A program made the position numbers and the translations under genes. A DNA stretch of 24,134 bases from Raoultibacter massiliensis. Its GTDB lineage: Bacteria > Actinomycetota > Coriobacteriia > Coriobacteriales > Eggerthellaceae. The DNA lies in assembly GCF_900199545.1 (NCBI RefSeq), contig NZ_LT962670.1, positions 392,874 through 417,007 of the forward strand, in the 5' to 3' direction. This document shows positions 15,530 through 22,949 of the stretch, one piece after another (the stretch's first letter is position 1; each line of letters starts with the position of its first letter). A model generated the notes under the pieces. That model was given only the letters and a program-made list of their open reading frames with translations. It was not told where the DNA came from and made no database searches.

Positions 15530-16834
15530 CTAATCGTTCTTGAGGGGCAGCCAAACGCGGACGGTGGTTCCCTCGTCCTTCCTGCTTTCGATATCGATGC
15601 GACCCCCATGGCGCCCGGCGATCCATTGGGCAATGGGAAGTCCAAGCCCCGTGCCCTGCGGATTGACCTGTTGCGCCCGTTCGGAGCGGTAGAAACGGTC
15701 GAAGGCGTGGGCGATGGTTTCCGAATCCATGCCGATGCCCGTGTCTGCGATGACCAGTACAGCGTACTTGCCTTCGGGAGCGCACTCGATCGAGATCGTG
15801 CCCCCTGGTTGGGTGTAATGGATGGCGTTCTCGACGAAGACGGTTGCCAGCTCCTCGAGCCGATCGCGGTCGCCGAGGACCAACGCGCCCTTCTCGGTGC
15901 TAACTTTGAGCTCGACCTTTTGCTGGATGGCAAGCTGCTCGAAACCCTCGTGCATCTGCTCTACCACATCGCCCATATCCACAACCGAATACATGTGGTC
16001 CACCACGCTTTCCTCCACCTGGGTGAGCGTCAGTAGATCCGAAAGCGTGTTGCGCATCTTGTACGCATGATCCAGGCTCGTTTGGAGCGCGAGGGTTTCG
16101 TCGGCTACGCGGTGCTCGGGATGGCGAAGCACCATCTCTATGTTGGCGAGCATCACGGCAAGAGGGGTTTTGAGCTTATGGGAAGCGTCGGCAGAGAACT
16201 GCCGCTGGCGTTCCCAGGCATCGCGAATGGGCGCCACGGCGCGCTTTGCCATGAAATATCCTGCGGGAATCATCGCAACGAGGCTTAGCAGATACGTCAC
16301 GATGCTGGCGACGATCAAACGATGGCGCGGCACTATCTCTTTGGTGATATCGCGAAACAACAGTATTTCCTCTACGTGGTAGGTTTGGTCCCCTTCGGTG
16401 ATGGGGACGTCGCAGAGCGTATGGTGCACGCGGTAGAACCGACCGTCGATCTCGGCGGTCGAGTCGCCGAACGGCATATCGCGCGCCAGCAGCGTATCGA
16501 TATCGTTCTGAGGTATCTCGTCGGTAGGGTGCAGGTTCAGAAGCTCTCCGTCGGCTGTTTTGATGTACAGCACGGGAATAAACGACGTCGACAGGCCGTA
16601 GGCGTGATCATCCGGCGACTGATGCTCGTCGATGAAGACTTGCGTCTGATAGTCGGAACGCGAGTCGATGGGAGCGAGTCCGAACACGTAGAACAGCACG
16701 TTGAGGATGAGGAGAACCGCGAACAAGACCACAGCCATAACGAGGCAGTTGGAAATCGTCAGCTTACGCGCTGTTTTGCGGGCAAGCGCCTCAGTCAGCC
16801 TTACCTGCACGCTAGAAGCGACCGTTGTGCCCAT
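15530..16834 (-). CDS. Sensor histidine kinase
   Basis: The protein has 434 residues from ATG 16834 (MGTTVASSVQ), which has GGAAAGG nine bases upstream. A TTG-initiated extension to 16873 is less likely. Membrane helix 1 spans about 29-52. An extracytoplasmic sensor loop (about 53-172) and helix 2 (about 174-196) follow. The dimerisation domain carries the phospho-accepting His219 in SADASHKLKTPLAV. The ATPase domain has ENAIHYTQPGG (N box), DTGIGM (G1), FDRFYRSE (F) and GTGLGLPIAQ (G2). The H-box has lysine where many kinases have glutamate or arginine (HKLKTP rather than HELRTP), a variation common in Gram-positive HPK1 kinases. It is co-transcribed 51 bases behind the response regulator. 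The signal is unknown, and the periplasmic loop shows no domain I recognise. Confidence 0.93.
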   Translation of the reverse strand: MGTTVASSVQVRLTEALARKTARKLTISNCLVMAVVLFAVLLILNVLFYVFGLAPIDSRSDYQTQVFIDEHQSPDDHAYGLSTSFIPVLYIKTADGELLNLHPTDEIPQNDIDTLLARDMPFGDSTAEIDGRFYRVHHTLCDVPITEGDQTYHVEEILLFRDITKEIVPRHRLIVASIVTYLLSLVAMIPAGYFMAKRAVAPIRDAWERQRQFSADASHKLKTPLAVMLANIEMVLRHPEHRVADETLALQTSLDHAYKMRNTLSDLLTLTQVEESVVDHMYSVVDMGDVVEQMHEGFEQLAIQQKVELKVSTEKGALVLGDRDRLEELATVFVENAIHYTQPGGTISIECAPEGKYAVLVIADTGIGMDSETIAHAFDRFYRSERAQQVNPQGTGLGLPIAQWIAGRHGGRIDIESRKDEGTTVRVWLPLKND

Positions 16835-16885
16835 CGAGCAGCGCCTTTCCCCTCGGGTCTTTGGATCTTGCAACTCTTGATGCCG

Positions 16886-17617
16886 CTAAGCACTCGCAAA
16901 CTTGTAGCCAACGCGCCACACTGTCAAGAGGTAGCGGGGCTCGGAAGGTACGGGCTCCATCTTCTCACGTATCTTGCGAACGAGCACCGTAATGTTGCGC
17001 AGGTCCATGCCGATGCTCTCTCCCCAGATATGATCGAGGATCTGCTCGCGCGTAAAAACCTTGCCGGGCGAGGAAACGAGCAACGCGACGATCTCGAACT
17101 CTTTGGATGTGAGCTTGACGGGCTGGCCCTTGAGCTTGACCTCGTATCCATCCAGATCGATTTCGAGGTCGCCGATGCGGATAATTTCTTGGGGCCCCTT
17201 TGCGCCGACGGCATGAGCGGTTTCGGCATCGCTCAAAACAGGCGCATCGGTATTGGAAGCGCAACGCCTGATCAGGGCCTCTGCGCGCAAGGAAAGCTCC
17301 AAAGGGCTGAACGGCTTGGTGAGGTAGTCATCGCAGCCTGCTCTGAAGCCCACGCTCTTGTCGACGATATCGCTTCTCGCCGACAAGAAGATGATGGGGG
17401 TGCGCACGCCGCGTTCGCGCAAGCGCAAGCAGGTCTCGAAACCGTCCATGTAGGGCATGGAAATGTCCAGGATGATAACGTCAGGGCGCTCCGCATCAAT
17501 GCGATCGAGAACCTCGAGGCCGTCTTTTGCGCCGCAAAACTCGAATCCGTCTTCCAGCATGACGCGCTCGACAACTTTGCGCAGGTCGCCGTCGTCGTCT
17601 GCGAACATGACCTTCAT
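16886..17617 (-). CDS. OmpR/PhoB-type response regulator
   Basis: The protein has 243 residues. GGGAGG lies seven to eight bases before the ATG. The receiver domain (1-120) has acidic ADDDGD, the phosphorylation site Asp51 in IILDISMPYMDG, and the conserved YLTKPFSP lysine at 101. A 25-residue linker leads to a winged-helix DNA-binding domain (about 145-241) with LTSKEFEIVALLVSSPGKV and LRNITVLVRKIREKM. It pairs with the kinase encoded next. The neighbouring nrfA-like gene upstream, in the same direction but behind a terminator, is a possible target, though nothing in the sequence proves it. An extended palindrome CGTCGT-TT-ACGACG lies in its own leader (17654-17667). Confidence 0.94.
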   Translation of the reverse strand: MKVMFADDDGDLRKVVERVMLEDGFEFCGAKDGLEVLDRIDAERPDVIILDISMPYMDGFETCLRLRERGVRTPIIFLSARSDIVDKSVGFRAGCDDYLTKPFSPLELSLRAEALIRRCASNTDAPVLSDAETAHAVGAKGPQEIIRIGDLEIDLDGYEVKLKGQPVKLTSKEFEIVALLVSSPGKVFTREQILDHIWGESIGMDLRNITVLVRKIREKMEPVPSEPRYLLTVWRVGYKFASA

Positions 17618-17696
17618 GATGCGACCTCCCGTTCAAACATCGGTACCGCTCCGCGTCGTTTACGACGTCCCCCCGTCACGCCACGGTGTATTTCAG

Positions 17697-17702
17697 AGTA
17701 TA
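17697..17702 (-). promoter_or_regulatory. Candidate -10 box for the response regulator/kinase operon
   Basis: Read on the minus strand, TATACT (preceded by TGA) matches the sigma-70 -10 consensus at five of six positions. It lies about 80 bases upstream of the response regulator start. The -35 region is poor (TTCAAT at 18-base spacing). The leader between it and the gene holds the palindromes CGTCGT-TT-ACGACG (17654-17667) and CGGTACCG (17641-17648). Confidence 0.35.
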
Positions 17703-17744
17703 TCAGTTCCAAGGATTCTGATTGAAGAGGGGTCCAAACGAAAA

Positions 17745-17775
17745 CCGGCGGTTCGCTCTGACAGCGAACCGCCGG
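17745..17775 (-). terminator. Intrinsic terminator of the nrfA-like gene
   Basis: A perfect 13-bp stem, CCGGCGGTTCGCT (17745-17757) with AGCGAACCGCCGG (17763-17775), has a five-base loop. On the minus strand it is followed by TTTTCGTTTGG, a proper T-tract. It begins 33 bases after the stop of the cytochrome gene and separates it from the response regulator operon. Confidence 0.85.
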
Positions 17776-17808
17776 AACCGCACGCGCTACCGTGCCTGTC
17801 CGTAAAGC

Positions 17809-18933
17809 TTAGGACAGCAGGTCGATGCCGTGTTGAGCGAGTTCGGCGGCCTGGGCGACGATCCCGTGCTGCTCTTCGGGATCATGGGCGACCTTGTTGC
17901 CGAGCTTGTGCTTGCCCTCGACGTAGGTCAGGTTGTAGCTGGCACGAGAGTAGTCCTCGCGCGCCTGATCCAGGGCTTCGGACTCCTCGCCGGCGGCCGT
18001 AGCCTCCTTGAGCATGTCGCCCAGCTGGTTGATCAGGGCACGTGCTTCTTCGCCCTCGGCGTAGAGCTCGGCCTGGGCGTTGCGTACGAAGTCGCGCATC
18101 TGAGCGGCATCTTCGACGCCCTGGGCAGTATGGCAGTCAAGGCAGGTTTCGAGCGCCTCGAGGTTGTCGGTCAGGCGTCCAGAGGCGTTGTGGTTGGTCA
18201 TCGGCTGGCCGTTGGCGTTCTCGATGGTGGGCATGTGACAGTCGATGCAGGCGAGACCCAAATTGGCATGCGTGCTGTCGTAGAAGATCTCCACATCGGG
18301 ATGGCCTGCGCTGATCTTCAGGGCACCCGTAGCCTCGTCGGGACCCTTTTCCGCGCTTTCGGCACCTCGCTCGGCGTAGATGGTGTCGATATCGAAGCCG
18401 GGGGTGTAGCCGGTATGGCACTGGCCGCACAGAACCGTACCTACGGGAGCATCGGGAATGTAGGTCTCGCGCTTGGTGTCGAACGAGCGGATGCCAGGAT
18501 TGATCTCGAGGGTCTCGGGATCGGTGTGGCAGACGTAGCAATCGAAGAAGGCATTGATTTCGGGCACGAGATCGGCCAGCGGCGTCGAGCCATCATATAC
18601 CTGAGACAGCTCGTCCCATTGCGTGGTCTTGCAGGACATGCAGTCGAGATTGGCATGGTCCCACTGCTGCATGTTCTGGAACATGTAATAGTGGCCGGCG
18701 CGGACGCCTTTGTCGACGTTCCACCCTGTGGTGGCGTACGAAGCGTACTGGTCGGGGTACATCTGCCTCCATTCCTCGATGGTCGCCCTCTCGTTGGTAG
18801 CAGCTGCGGTGCTGGCGTTGTCGGCGGCGGCCTTCCCGGTGCCGCTTGGCGCGCACGCGCTGATGCATGTAAGCGCGAGTAAAGACGCGGCGACGGCAGA
18901 AACGATCAGAACTTTCCCCTTGGGCTTAGCCAT
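17809..18933 (-). CDS. Pentaheme cytochrome c nitrite reductase-like protein (NrfA family)
   Basis: The protein has 374 residues from ATG 18933, which has a strong AAAGGAGGAG site. Another ATG eight codons upstream has none. A signal helix ends in the lipobox ISAC (Cys27). Five heme sites are visible: CMSCK (98-102), CYVCH (132-136), CGQCH (169-173), CIDCH (229-233) and CLDCH (264-268). The lysine-type first heme and CIDCHMP are hallmarks of ammonia-forming nitrite reductase NrfA. By eye, the active-site Arg78 (VRAGH), Tyr176 (three after the third heme His) and His211 (AGHP) are retained. The calcium ligands seen in proteobacterial NrfA appear replaced: Gly175 instead of Glu, and Ser208 and Gly210 instead of Lys and Gln. 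It is about 100 residues shorter than E. coli NrfA. No nrfH is adjacent. Nitrite reduction to ammonium is the best guess. Confidence 0.82.
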   Translation of the reverse strand: MAKPKGKVLIVSAVAASLLALTCISACAPSGTGKAAADNASTAAATNERATIEEWRQMYPDQYASYATTGWNVDKGVRAGHYYMFQNMQQWDHANLDCMSCKTTQWDELSQVYDGSTPLADLVPEINAFFDCYVCHTDPETLEINPGIRSFDTKRETYIPDAPVGTVLCGQCHTGYTPGFDIDTIYAERGAESAEKGPDEATGALKISAGHPDVEIFYDSTHANLGLACIDCHMPTIENANGQPMTNHNASGRLTDNLEALETCLDCHTAQGVEDAAQMRDFVRNAQAELYAEGEEARALINQLGDMLKEATAAGEESEALDQAREDYSRASYNLTYVEGKHKLGNKVAHDPEEQHGIVAQAAELAQHGIDLLS

Positions 18934-19001
18934 GTGAACTCCTCCTTTGTATCCCATGGTGCATTACATTTTGGAACTACAGACATTTTAGGAAGCGGGG
19001 G

Positions 19002-19018
19002 AGGTAATACTGATACCT
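19002..19018. promoter_or_regulatory. Inverted repeat AGGTA-N7-TACCT upstream of the nrfA-like gene
   Basis: A perfect 5+5 dyad with a seven-base spacer lies 69 bases before the nrfA-like start. TACC-type half-sites recall NarL-family heptamers (TACYYMT), but here they point outward rather than in the classic 7-2-7 arrangement. It overlaps the transcription start predicted from the -10 box at 19028-19033, where binding would be expected to repress. Confidence 0.35.
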
Positions 19019-19027
19019 GCTTTATTG

Positions 19028-19033
19028 AGTATA
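19028..19033 (-). promoter_or_regulatory. Candidate -10 box of the nrfA-like gene
   Basis: TATACT on the minus strand lies in the AT-rich part of the spacer, about 95 bases before the start codon. A TTGGGA hexamer sits 15-16 bases further upstream as a weak -35. Composition and position support it. The spacing is short. Confidence 0.3.
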
Positions 19034-19145
19034 AGTTGCTTTTTTATTTCCCAATTATTGACACCGCCAAACGGACGGCGGAACCCTTTTTGGTTGCAGG
19101 GATTTGTTTCGATTCGCGTGATGGGAAGGGGCCTGGCGAACAAGG

Positions 19146-19177
19146 GGCGACCCGCGCTGGATGATGCGCGGGTCGCC
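19146..19177. terminator. GC-rich hairpin downstream of flavoprotein 4
   Basis: A perfect 11-bp stem, GGCGACCCGCG (19146-19156) with CGCGGGTCGCC (19167-19177), encloses a ten-base loop. On the minus strand it is followed by CCTTGTTCG, a weak T-tract. It lies about 145 bases after the flavoprotein 4 stop and may be its terminator together with the hairpin at 19283-19313. Confidence 0.5.
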
Positions 19178-19282
19178 TTGATGCCGTTTCGGCATGTGCA
19201 GGCTGAGGGAGGAGGGAGACAGCCCGCAAGAAATGGTGGTGTTCGTCTGCTCGGCGATGAGCTTCGAACGTGGTGCCCGGAA

Positions 19283-19313
19283 GCGTGCGGCTGGCAGGTG
19301 AGCAGCCGCACGC
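19283..19313. terminator. Second hairpin immediately after flavoprotein 4
   Basis: A perfect 10-bp stem, GCGTGCGGCT (19283-19292) with AGCCGCACGC (19304-19313), has an 11-base loop and ends 10 bases from the flavoprotein 4 stop codon. No T-tract follows on the minus strand (TTCCGGGC), so it may stabilise the 3' end rather than terminate. Confidence 0.45.
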
Positions 19314-19323
19314 CGCAGCGATC

Positions 19324-21099
19324 TTACAGTCCGGCGAGCACGCGGCCGACGAGCATGCCGTGGGTGATGGCCATGCCGTGGCTGATGCCGGGGGCGGGCA
19401 AGGGGTAGTCCACGAGGAAGCGACCGCCCTGCGTGTTGCCGACCGCATAAAGGCCCTCGATCGGCTCGTCTTCGGTGTCGAGCACGTTGAAATCGACGTC
19501 GGTTTCAAGACCGCCCATGTTCACGAGGATTACCGTGTCGGTCAGCGGGTAGGCGTAGAACGGGCCTTCCTCGATGGGGAACAGGCGATCGGCGCGCTTG
19601 CCGAAATCGTCGTCGTGGCCTTTTGCGGCAAGCTCGTTGTAGCGATCGATGGTCGCCTGCAGCGTGGCGGCGTCGACGCCCATCTGCTCTGCAAGCTCGG
19701 CGATGCTGTCTGCGGTCTTGCCGAGTGCGTTGGCGCCTTCGAAGTAGCTCGTGAAGCCGGGGGTGTTGCCGTCCTCGTTGTTCTCGAGCGAGATGTAGGC
19801 GTTCTTGCCGTACGAGCCGTTCGGAACCTCGGAGCCGCTCTCGACATACCAGTTCACGTTACCGTGGCCGGTGTCCATGTAGCCGATCTGCTCGGTCCAC
19901 TTCGAGTCGAAGATCTGCCACACCTGTTTCTTGGGGGCGCGGGAGATCTGGTTTTGCAGCGGTTGGCCGCCCACGTCTTCGTTCATGATGCGGTTGCCGT
20001 AAACGTCGGTGAGCAAAAACGCGTCCACACCGAGCGGTCCGCCTAAATGGTGGGTCATCGGGGCGTGGGGTCCGTCTTCCATCTTGGCGCCGATCCACAT
20101 GCCCATCTGCTGGCCGTCGCCGGTGTTGGTCATCTCGCCCTTCGCATCGGTGTTGGGGAAAATGCTCATGAAGCGCGCAGCCCACGGCACGTAGTGCTCC
20201 ATCATCTCGAGGTTCGAGGCGTAGTCGCCCGTTGCGAGCAGCACGGCCTTCGATGCGTTGATCCTCTTGTAATTGCCGTCCATGTCTTCGACGATGACGC
20301 CTTCGACGCGACCGGTGTTGTCGGGGCGTACGAGTTGGCGGGCGAACGTGGAGTACATGAAGGTGACGCCGGCATCTTCGCAGATTTTCACCATGGCCTC
20401 GATGTAGGGGCCGTTGTCGGGCAGGCAGATCTGGCAATCGTCGAAAATGGGGTAGTAATCATCGGCGACGTTTGCGGTGTCGGGGTGCGGCCAGTGCATC
20501 TTGCGCACGCTCATGCTCTCGCCGTCGTAGGGGTCGGATTCCGCTTCGACGACGTACTTGCCTTCGCTCGGCGCGAGGAACCAGTCGAACGCTTCCCCGG
20601 AGTTTTCGGCCCAGAGATTCAGGATGCGCTGGTTGGGGCGGTAGCCGCACTCCTTCATAAGCTGCGCGACGACGGCGTTCTTGTCGATTTCGATGCCGAG
20701 GTCTTTCTGGATCTTTCCTCCGATGCAGCCGACTTGGTTCGAACGGTACTGCCATGTCGTGCCCTTTTCGACGACCACGATGTTTTTGGCGCCGTTTTCA
20801 ACCGCCGAGCGAACGGCGCTGATGCCCGAGATGCCTGCGCCTACCACGACGATCTCGGCATCGATGGTTTCGGCGATGTCGCTGTCGGCAATAGGATCGG
20901 GGGCGACGAGGAAGCTTGCGGTTCCAGTAGAGGCGGCAGCCGATCCGGCAGAAGCAGAGCCGCCCGAAGCGCTGCCGGTTTCCTTGGCTGCGGGCGAGCA
21001 GCCTGCAAGGCCTGCGCCGGCGATGACTGCCGCCGTGGCGCCGAGGCCGAGAAACGAGCGACGGCTGATGCCGTGCTTGGTCAAGGGGGTTTCTTTCAT
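19324..21099 (-). CDS. Tat-exported FAD-dependent flavoprotein reductase 4
   Basis: The protein has 591 residues from ATG 21099, which has AGAGGAG five bases upstream. A longer frame to 21171 has no such site. The Tat signal ISRRSFLGLG (11-20) is followed by an Ala/Gly core and the lipobox LAGC with predicted lipidated Cys34. A Ser/Ala/Gly linker comes next, then the FAD motif AEIVVVGAGISGISA (81-95). The next block is diverged (WQYRSNQVGCIGG). The C-terminal motif is IEGLYAVGNTQGGRF. Blocks such as NTGDGQQMGMWIGAKMED match flavoprotein 3, so these two are the closest pair in the window. The position of the FccA histidines reads VILVNMGG, so fumarate is unlikely. Electron delivery must come from a cytochrome encoded elsewhere. 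It is divergent from regulator 4 (21335). Confidence 0.9.
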   Translation of the reverse strand: MKETPLTKHGISRRSFLGLGATAAVIAGAGLAGCSPAAKETGSASGGSASAGSAAASTGTASFLVAPDPIADSDIAETIDAEIVVVGAGISGISAVRSAVENGAKNIVVVEKGTTWQYRSNQVGCIGGKIQKDLGIEIDKNAVVAQLMKECGYRPNQRILNLWAENSGEAFDWFLAPSEGKYVVEAESDPYDGESMSVRKMHWPHPDTANVADDYYPIFDDCQICLPDNGPYIEAMVKICEDAGVTFMYSTFARQLVRPDNTGRVEGVIVEDMDGNYKRINASKAVLLATGDYASNLEMMEHYVPWAARFMSIFPNTDAKGEMTNTGDGQQMGMWIGAKMEDGPHAPMTHHLGGPLGVDAFLLTDVYGNRIMNEDVGGQPLQNQISRAPKKQVWQIFDSKWTEQIGYMDTGHGNVNWYVESGSEVPNGSYGKNAYISLENNEDGNTPGFTSYFEGANALGKTADSIAELAEQMGVDAATLQATIDRYNELAAKGHDDDFGKRADRLFPIEEGPFYAYPLTDTVILVNMGGLETDVDFNVLDTEDEPIEGLYAVGNTQGGRFLVDYPLPAPGISHGMAITHGMLVGRVLAGL

Positions 21100-21182
21100 G
21101 GTCTCCTCTTTCTCTTGAACATCCCTCAATGCAACGATCGCACTGTATCCGCCTTTCGCGCCCTCCCGCACCGACTAAAAAG

Positions 21183-21226
21183 GTTGATTCATCGCCTTTC
21201 GATCAACATCAACTGAAAGGGTTGAT
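21183..21226. promoter_or_regulatory. Candidate operator cluster, module 4 (four GTTGAT/ATCAAC half-sites)
   Basis: In the 235-base divergent spacer the hexamer occurs four times: GTTGAT at 21183-21188, ATCAAC at 21202-21207 and 21208-21213, and GTTGAT at 21221-21226. The last two form a perfect ATCAAC-N7-GTTGAT dyad. A further CCTTTC/GAAAGG pair (21195-21200 and 21215-21220) is nested inside. Binding by regulator 4 is the simplest reading. The core TCAAC-N7-GTTGA has the same 17-base length as the module 2 and 3 dyads. Confidence 0.5.
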
Positions 21227-21334
21227 GCCCGACCTCGGGAAACGCTGCAACTGTTGAAAGGCGGTTTCCGATTTGGCCTGAAAAATCCATTACAATAGGC
21301 AGGTTGGATATGCCGGACGGCATCAGGGAGGAAC

Positions 21335-22882
21335 ATGCGCGGCTTCTTCGATACGAGTCGAACGTTCACGGTGCGGTATGCGGGCCTGAGTTTTTATTGG
21401 GCTTGGGTATTTTTGTCCTTCAACTCATCCGATCTGACGGTGCAGGGCGGCTCCCACGAGATTCTTTCCGTTGTGCACATCGTATCGTCGGCAGCGGCTA
21501 TGGTGACGTTTGCGATTGCGTTGGTTCTGTACCGCAGGATCATGGCATGCGACTCCAAGCGCATCGGGGTCGGGCTCGTGGCCGGTTCGCTCGTTTCCTG
21601 TGCGGGAACCGTGCTTTACACGTTTCCGGGGCTGGCGGGAAACGATGCCCTGTCGGTGCTCGGTGCGGTGATATCGGGCCTTACGTGCTCGGCAATCGTT
21701 CTGGGTTGGGGCGTTGCCTATCGCGATCTGGCTGCTCGAAACGCCGTTCTGTTTACTTCGATGACGTTTTTCGGCGCGGCTATCCTGTACTTTGCCGTTT
21801 CGCATATGAGTCCAGCTGCTTCGTCCATCGCCGTATCGCTGTTTCCGGTGCTCGCCGCGTCGTCGCTGGCTTACAGCCTGGCTAAACAGGGGATGAATCG
21901 GAGCGGCGAGCCTTTGGCGGCCGTTCGGCCCTCTTGGACGGGCGAGCTTGCAAACCTGTTGCGAACGGGGCTGTCGTGGCGCATCGTGGTCGGGCTTGTA
22001 GCCGCCTTGTTCGTATGCGGGGGCATGCGCGTCTATTTCGGCGATATCGCACCGGTGGTATATCGCGATCCGGTGCTCATGAGCCTGCCGATTGCGTTCG
22101 GTGCGGCGGTGTTCTTTGTTTACGGCATGTTCGTTTCCCGCGTAAGCCTCAATCTTGGGACGCTGTACCGCGTGGCGATGCCGCTGTTCGCGCTGGCCCT
22201 TGTGCTGATCGCGCTGTTCGGCGGAGATAACGCGTCGCTTGCGTTCTTCATGATGTCAACGGCGTCGGTGCTGTTCGAGATTCTTACCTGGGCGCTGCTC
22301 GTCGAGATAACGCGGACGACGCACTATCCGCCGCTGCTCATCTTCGCGGTCGGGCGGCTTGCGGTGCATGTTGGCATCGTTGCAGGCGAGCTGACGGCCT
22401 TTGCGATGATCGGCGATCTGATGGTCTTCGCCATTCTGGCCATCGGAATCCTTTTCGTATCGGCTGGATTTACGTTCGCCGATCGCGATACGACGTTTCT
22501 GTTCGAGCCGCCCACGCCCGAGGAGCTTGAGCGTCTTGGCGTCCCGGTCGGCGACGGTGCTTCGGCGTCGGGCCGCCCCAAAGCCGAACCCGCGGTGGAA
22601 GCGGATGTGCTTGGCCAGTGCGAAAGCATTGTCGACGAAGACCTTCTGATCCGTAGCAATCTAACCAGCCGCATCGATGCGATGGCGAGGGAGTATGGCT
22701 TTTCGCCTCGTGAGAAAGAGGTGTTCGCGCTATGGGTGACCGGACGCGGATCGAAGTACATCCAGGAGACATTCGTGATCTCGGAGGCTACGGTCAAAAC
22801 GCACGTGCGCCACATCTACGAGAAATGCGACGTGCATAATCGCGCCGAACTCATGAGCAAGCTCGAGAATATTCCCGTATAG
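21335..22882 (+). CDS. Membrane-bound LuxR-family regulator 4
   Basis: The protein has 515 residues. GGGAGG lies just before the ATG. About 12 hydrophobic helices span residues 12-385. The linker after them is longer and more charged than in the other regulators (about 390-440), and the C-terminal LuxR HTH (about 448-512) follows. It reads FSPREKEVFALWVTGRGSKY with recognition helix FVISEATVKTHVRHIYEKCD. It is divergent from flavoprotein 4 and most likely controls it through the GTTGAT/ATCAAC cluster. The module has the opposite polarity to modules 1-3. A possible -10 TACAAT lies at 21291-21296, without a good -35. Confidence 0.9.
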   Translation: MRGFFDTSRTFTVRYAGLSFYWAWVFLSFNSSDLTVQGGSHEILSVVHIVSSAAAMVTFAIALVLYRRIMACDSKRIGVGLVAGSLVSCAGTVLYTFPGLAGNDALSVLGAVISGLTCSAIVLGWGVAYRDLAARNAVLFTSMTFFGAAILYFAVSHMSPAASSIAVSLFPVLAASSLAYSLAKQGMNRSGEPLAAVRPSWTGELANLLRTGLSWRIVVGLVAALFVCGGMRVYFGDIAPVVYRDPVLMSLPIAFGAAVFFVYGMFVSRVSLNLGTLYRVAMPLFALALVLIALFGGDNASLAFFMMSTASVLFEILTWALLVEITRTTHYPPLLIFAVGRLAVHVGIVAGELTAFAMIGDLMVFAILAIGILFVSAGFTFADRDTTFLFEPPTPEELERLGVPVGDGASASGRPKAEPAVEADVLGQCESIVDEDLLIRSNLTSRIDAMAREYGFSPREKEVFALWVTGRGSKYIQETFVISEATVKTHVRHIYEKCDVHNRAELMSKLENIPV

Positions 22883-22911
22883 CCGCGCGCGGCCGCTGCA
22901 TACGGGGCTAT
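22882..22911. other. GC palindrome downstream of regulator 4
   Basis: A 12-base perfect palindrome GCCGCGCGCGGC (22882-22893) starts at the last base of the regulator 4 stop codon. It sits inside a wider ATAGCC/GGCTAT pairing (22879-22884 with 22906-22911). There is no T-tract. It may act as a weak terminator. Confidence 0.3.
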
Positions 22912-22949
22912 GCCAATGATGGCCTTGACGGGTAAAAGCACTTCAAATT

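Larger units (their letters stand above)
18934..19323. other. Non-coding gap upstream of the nrfA-like gene
   Basis: There are 390 bases between the start of the nrfA-like gene and the end of flavoprotein 4, both on the minus strand. No credible gene was seen. The part nearest nrfA is AT-rich and should hold its promoter and an AGGTA-N7-TACCT dyad. The part nearest flavoprotein 4 holds two strong hairpins, probably the flavoprotein terminator region. Confidence 0.6.

Noticed and set aside
16835..16873. TTG-initiated extension of the histidine kinase
   Set aside because: The purine run AAGAG abuts the TTG directly with no spacing, while the ATG at 16834 has GGAAAGG at a good distance.
16322..17725. 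A plus-strand open frame of about 467 codons opposite the kinase and response regulator
   Set aside because: The antisense strand of two unmistakable two-component genes. No ribosome-binding site or recognisable motif.
21183..21207. FNR/CRP-like TTGAT...ATCAA site
   Set aside because: The halves match an FNR box, but the spacing is 13 bases instead of 4, so an FNR dimer would not be expected to bind. It is kept only as part of the GTTGAT/ATCAAC cluster.
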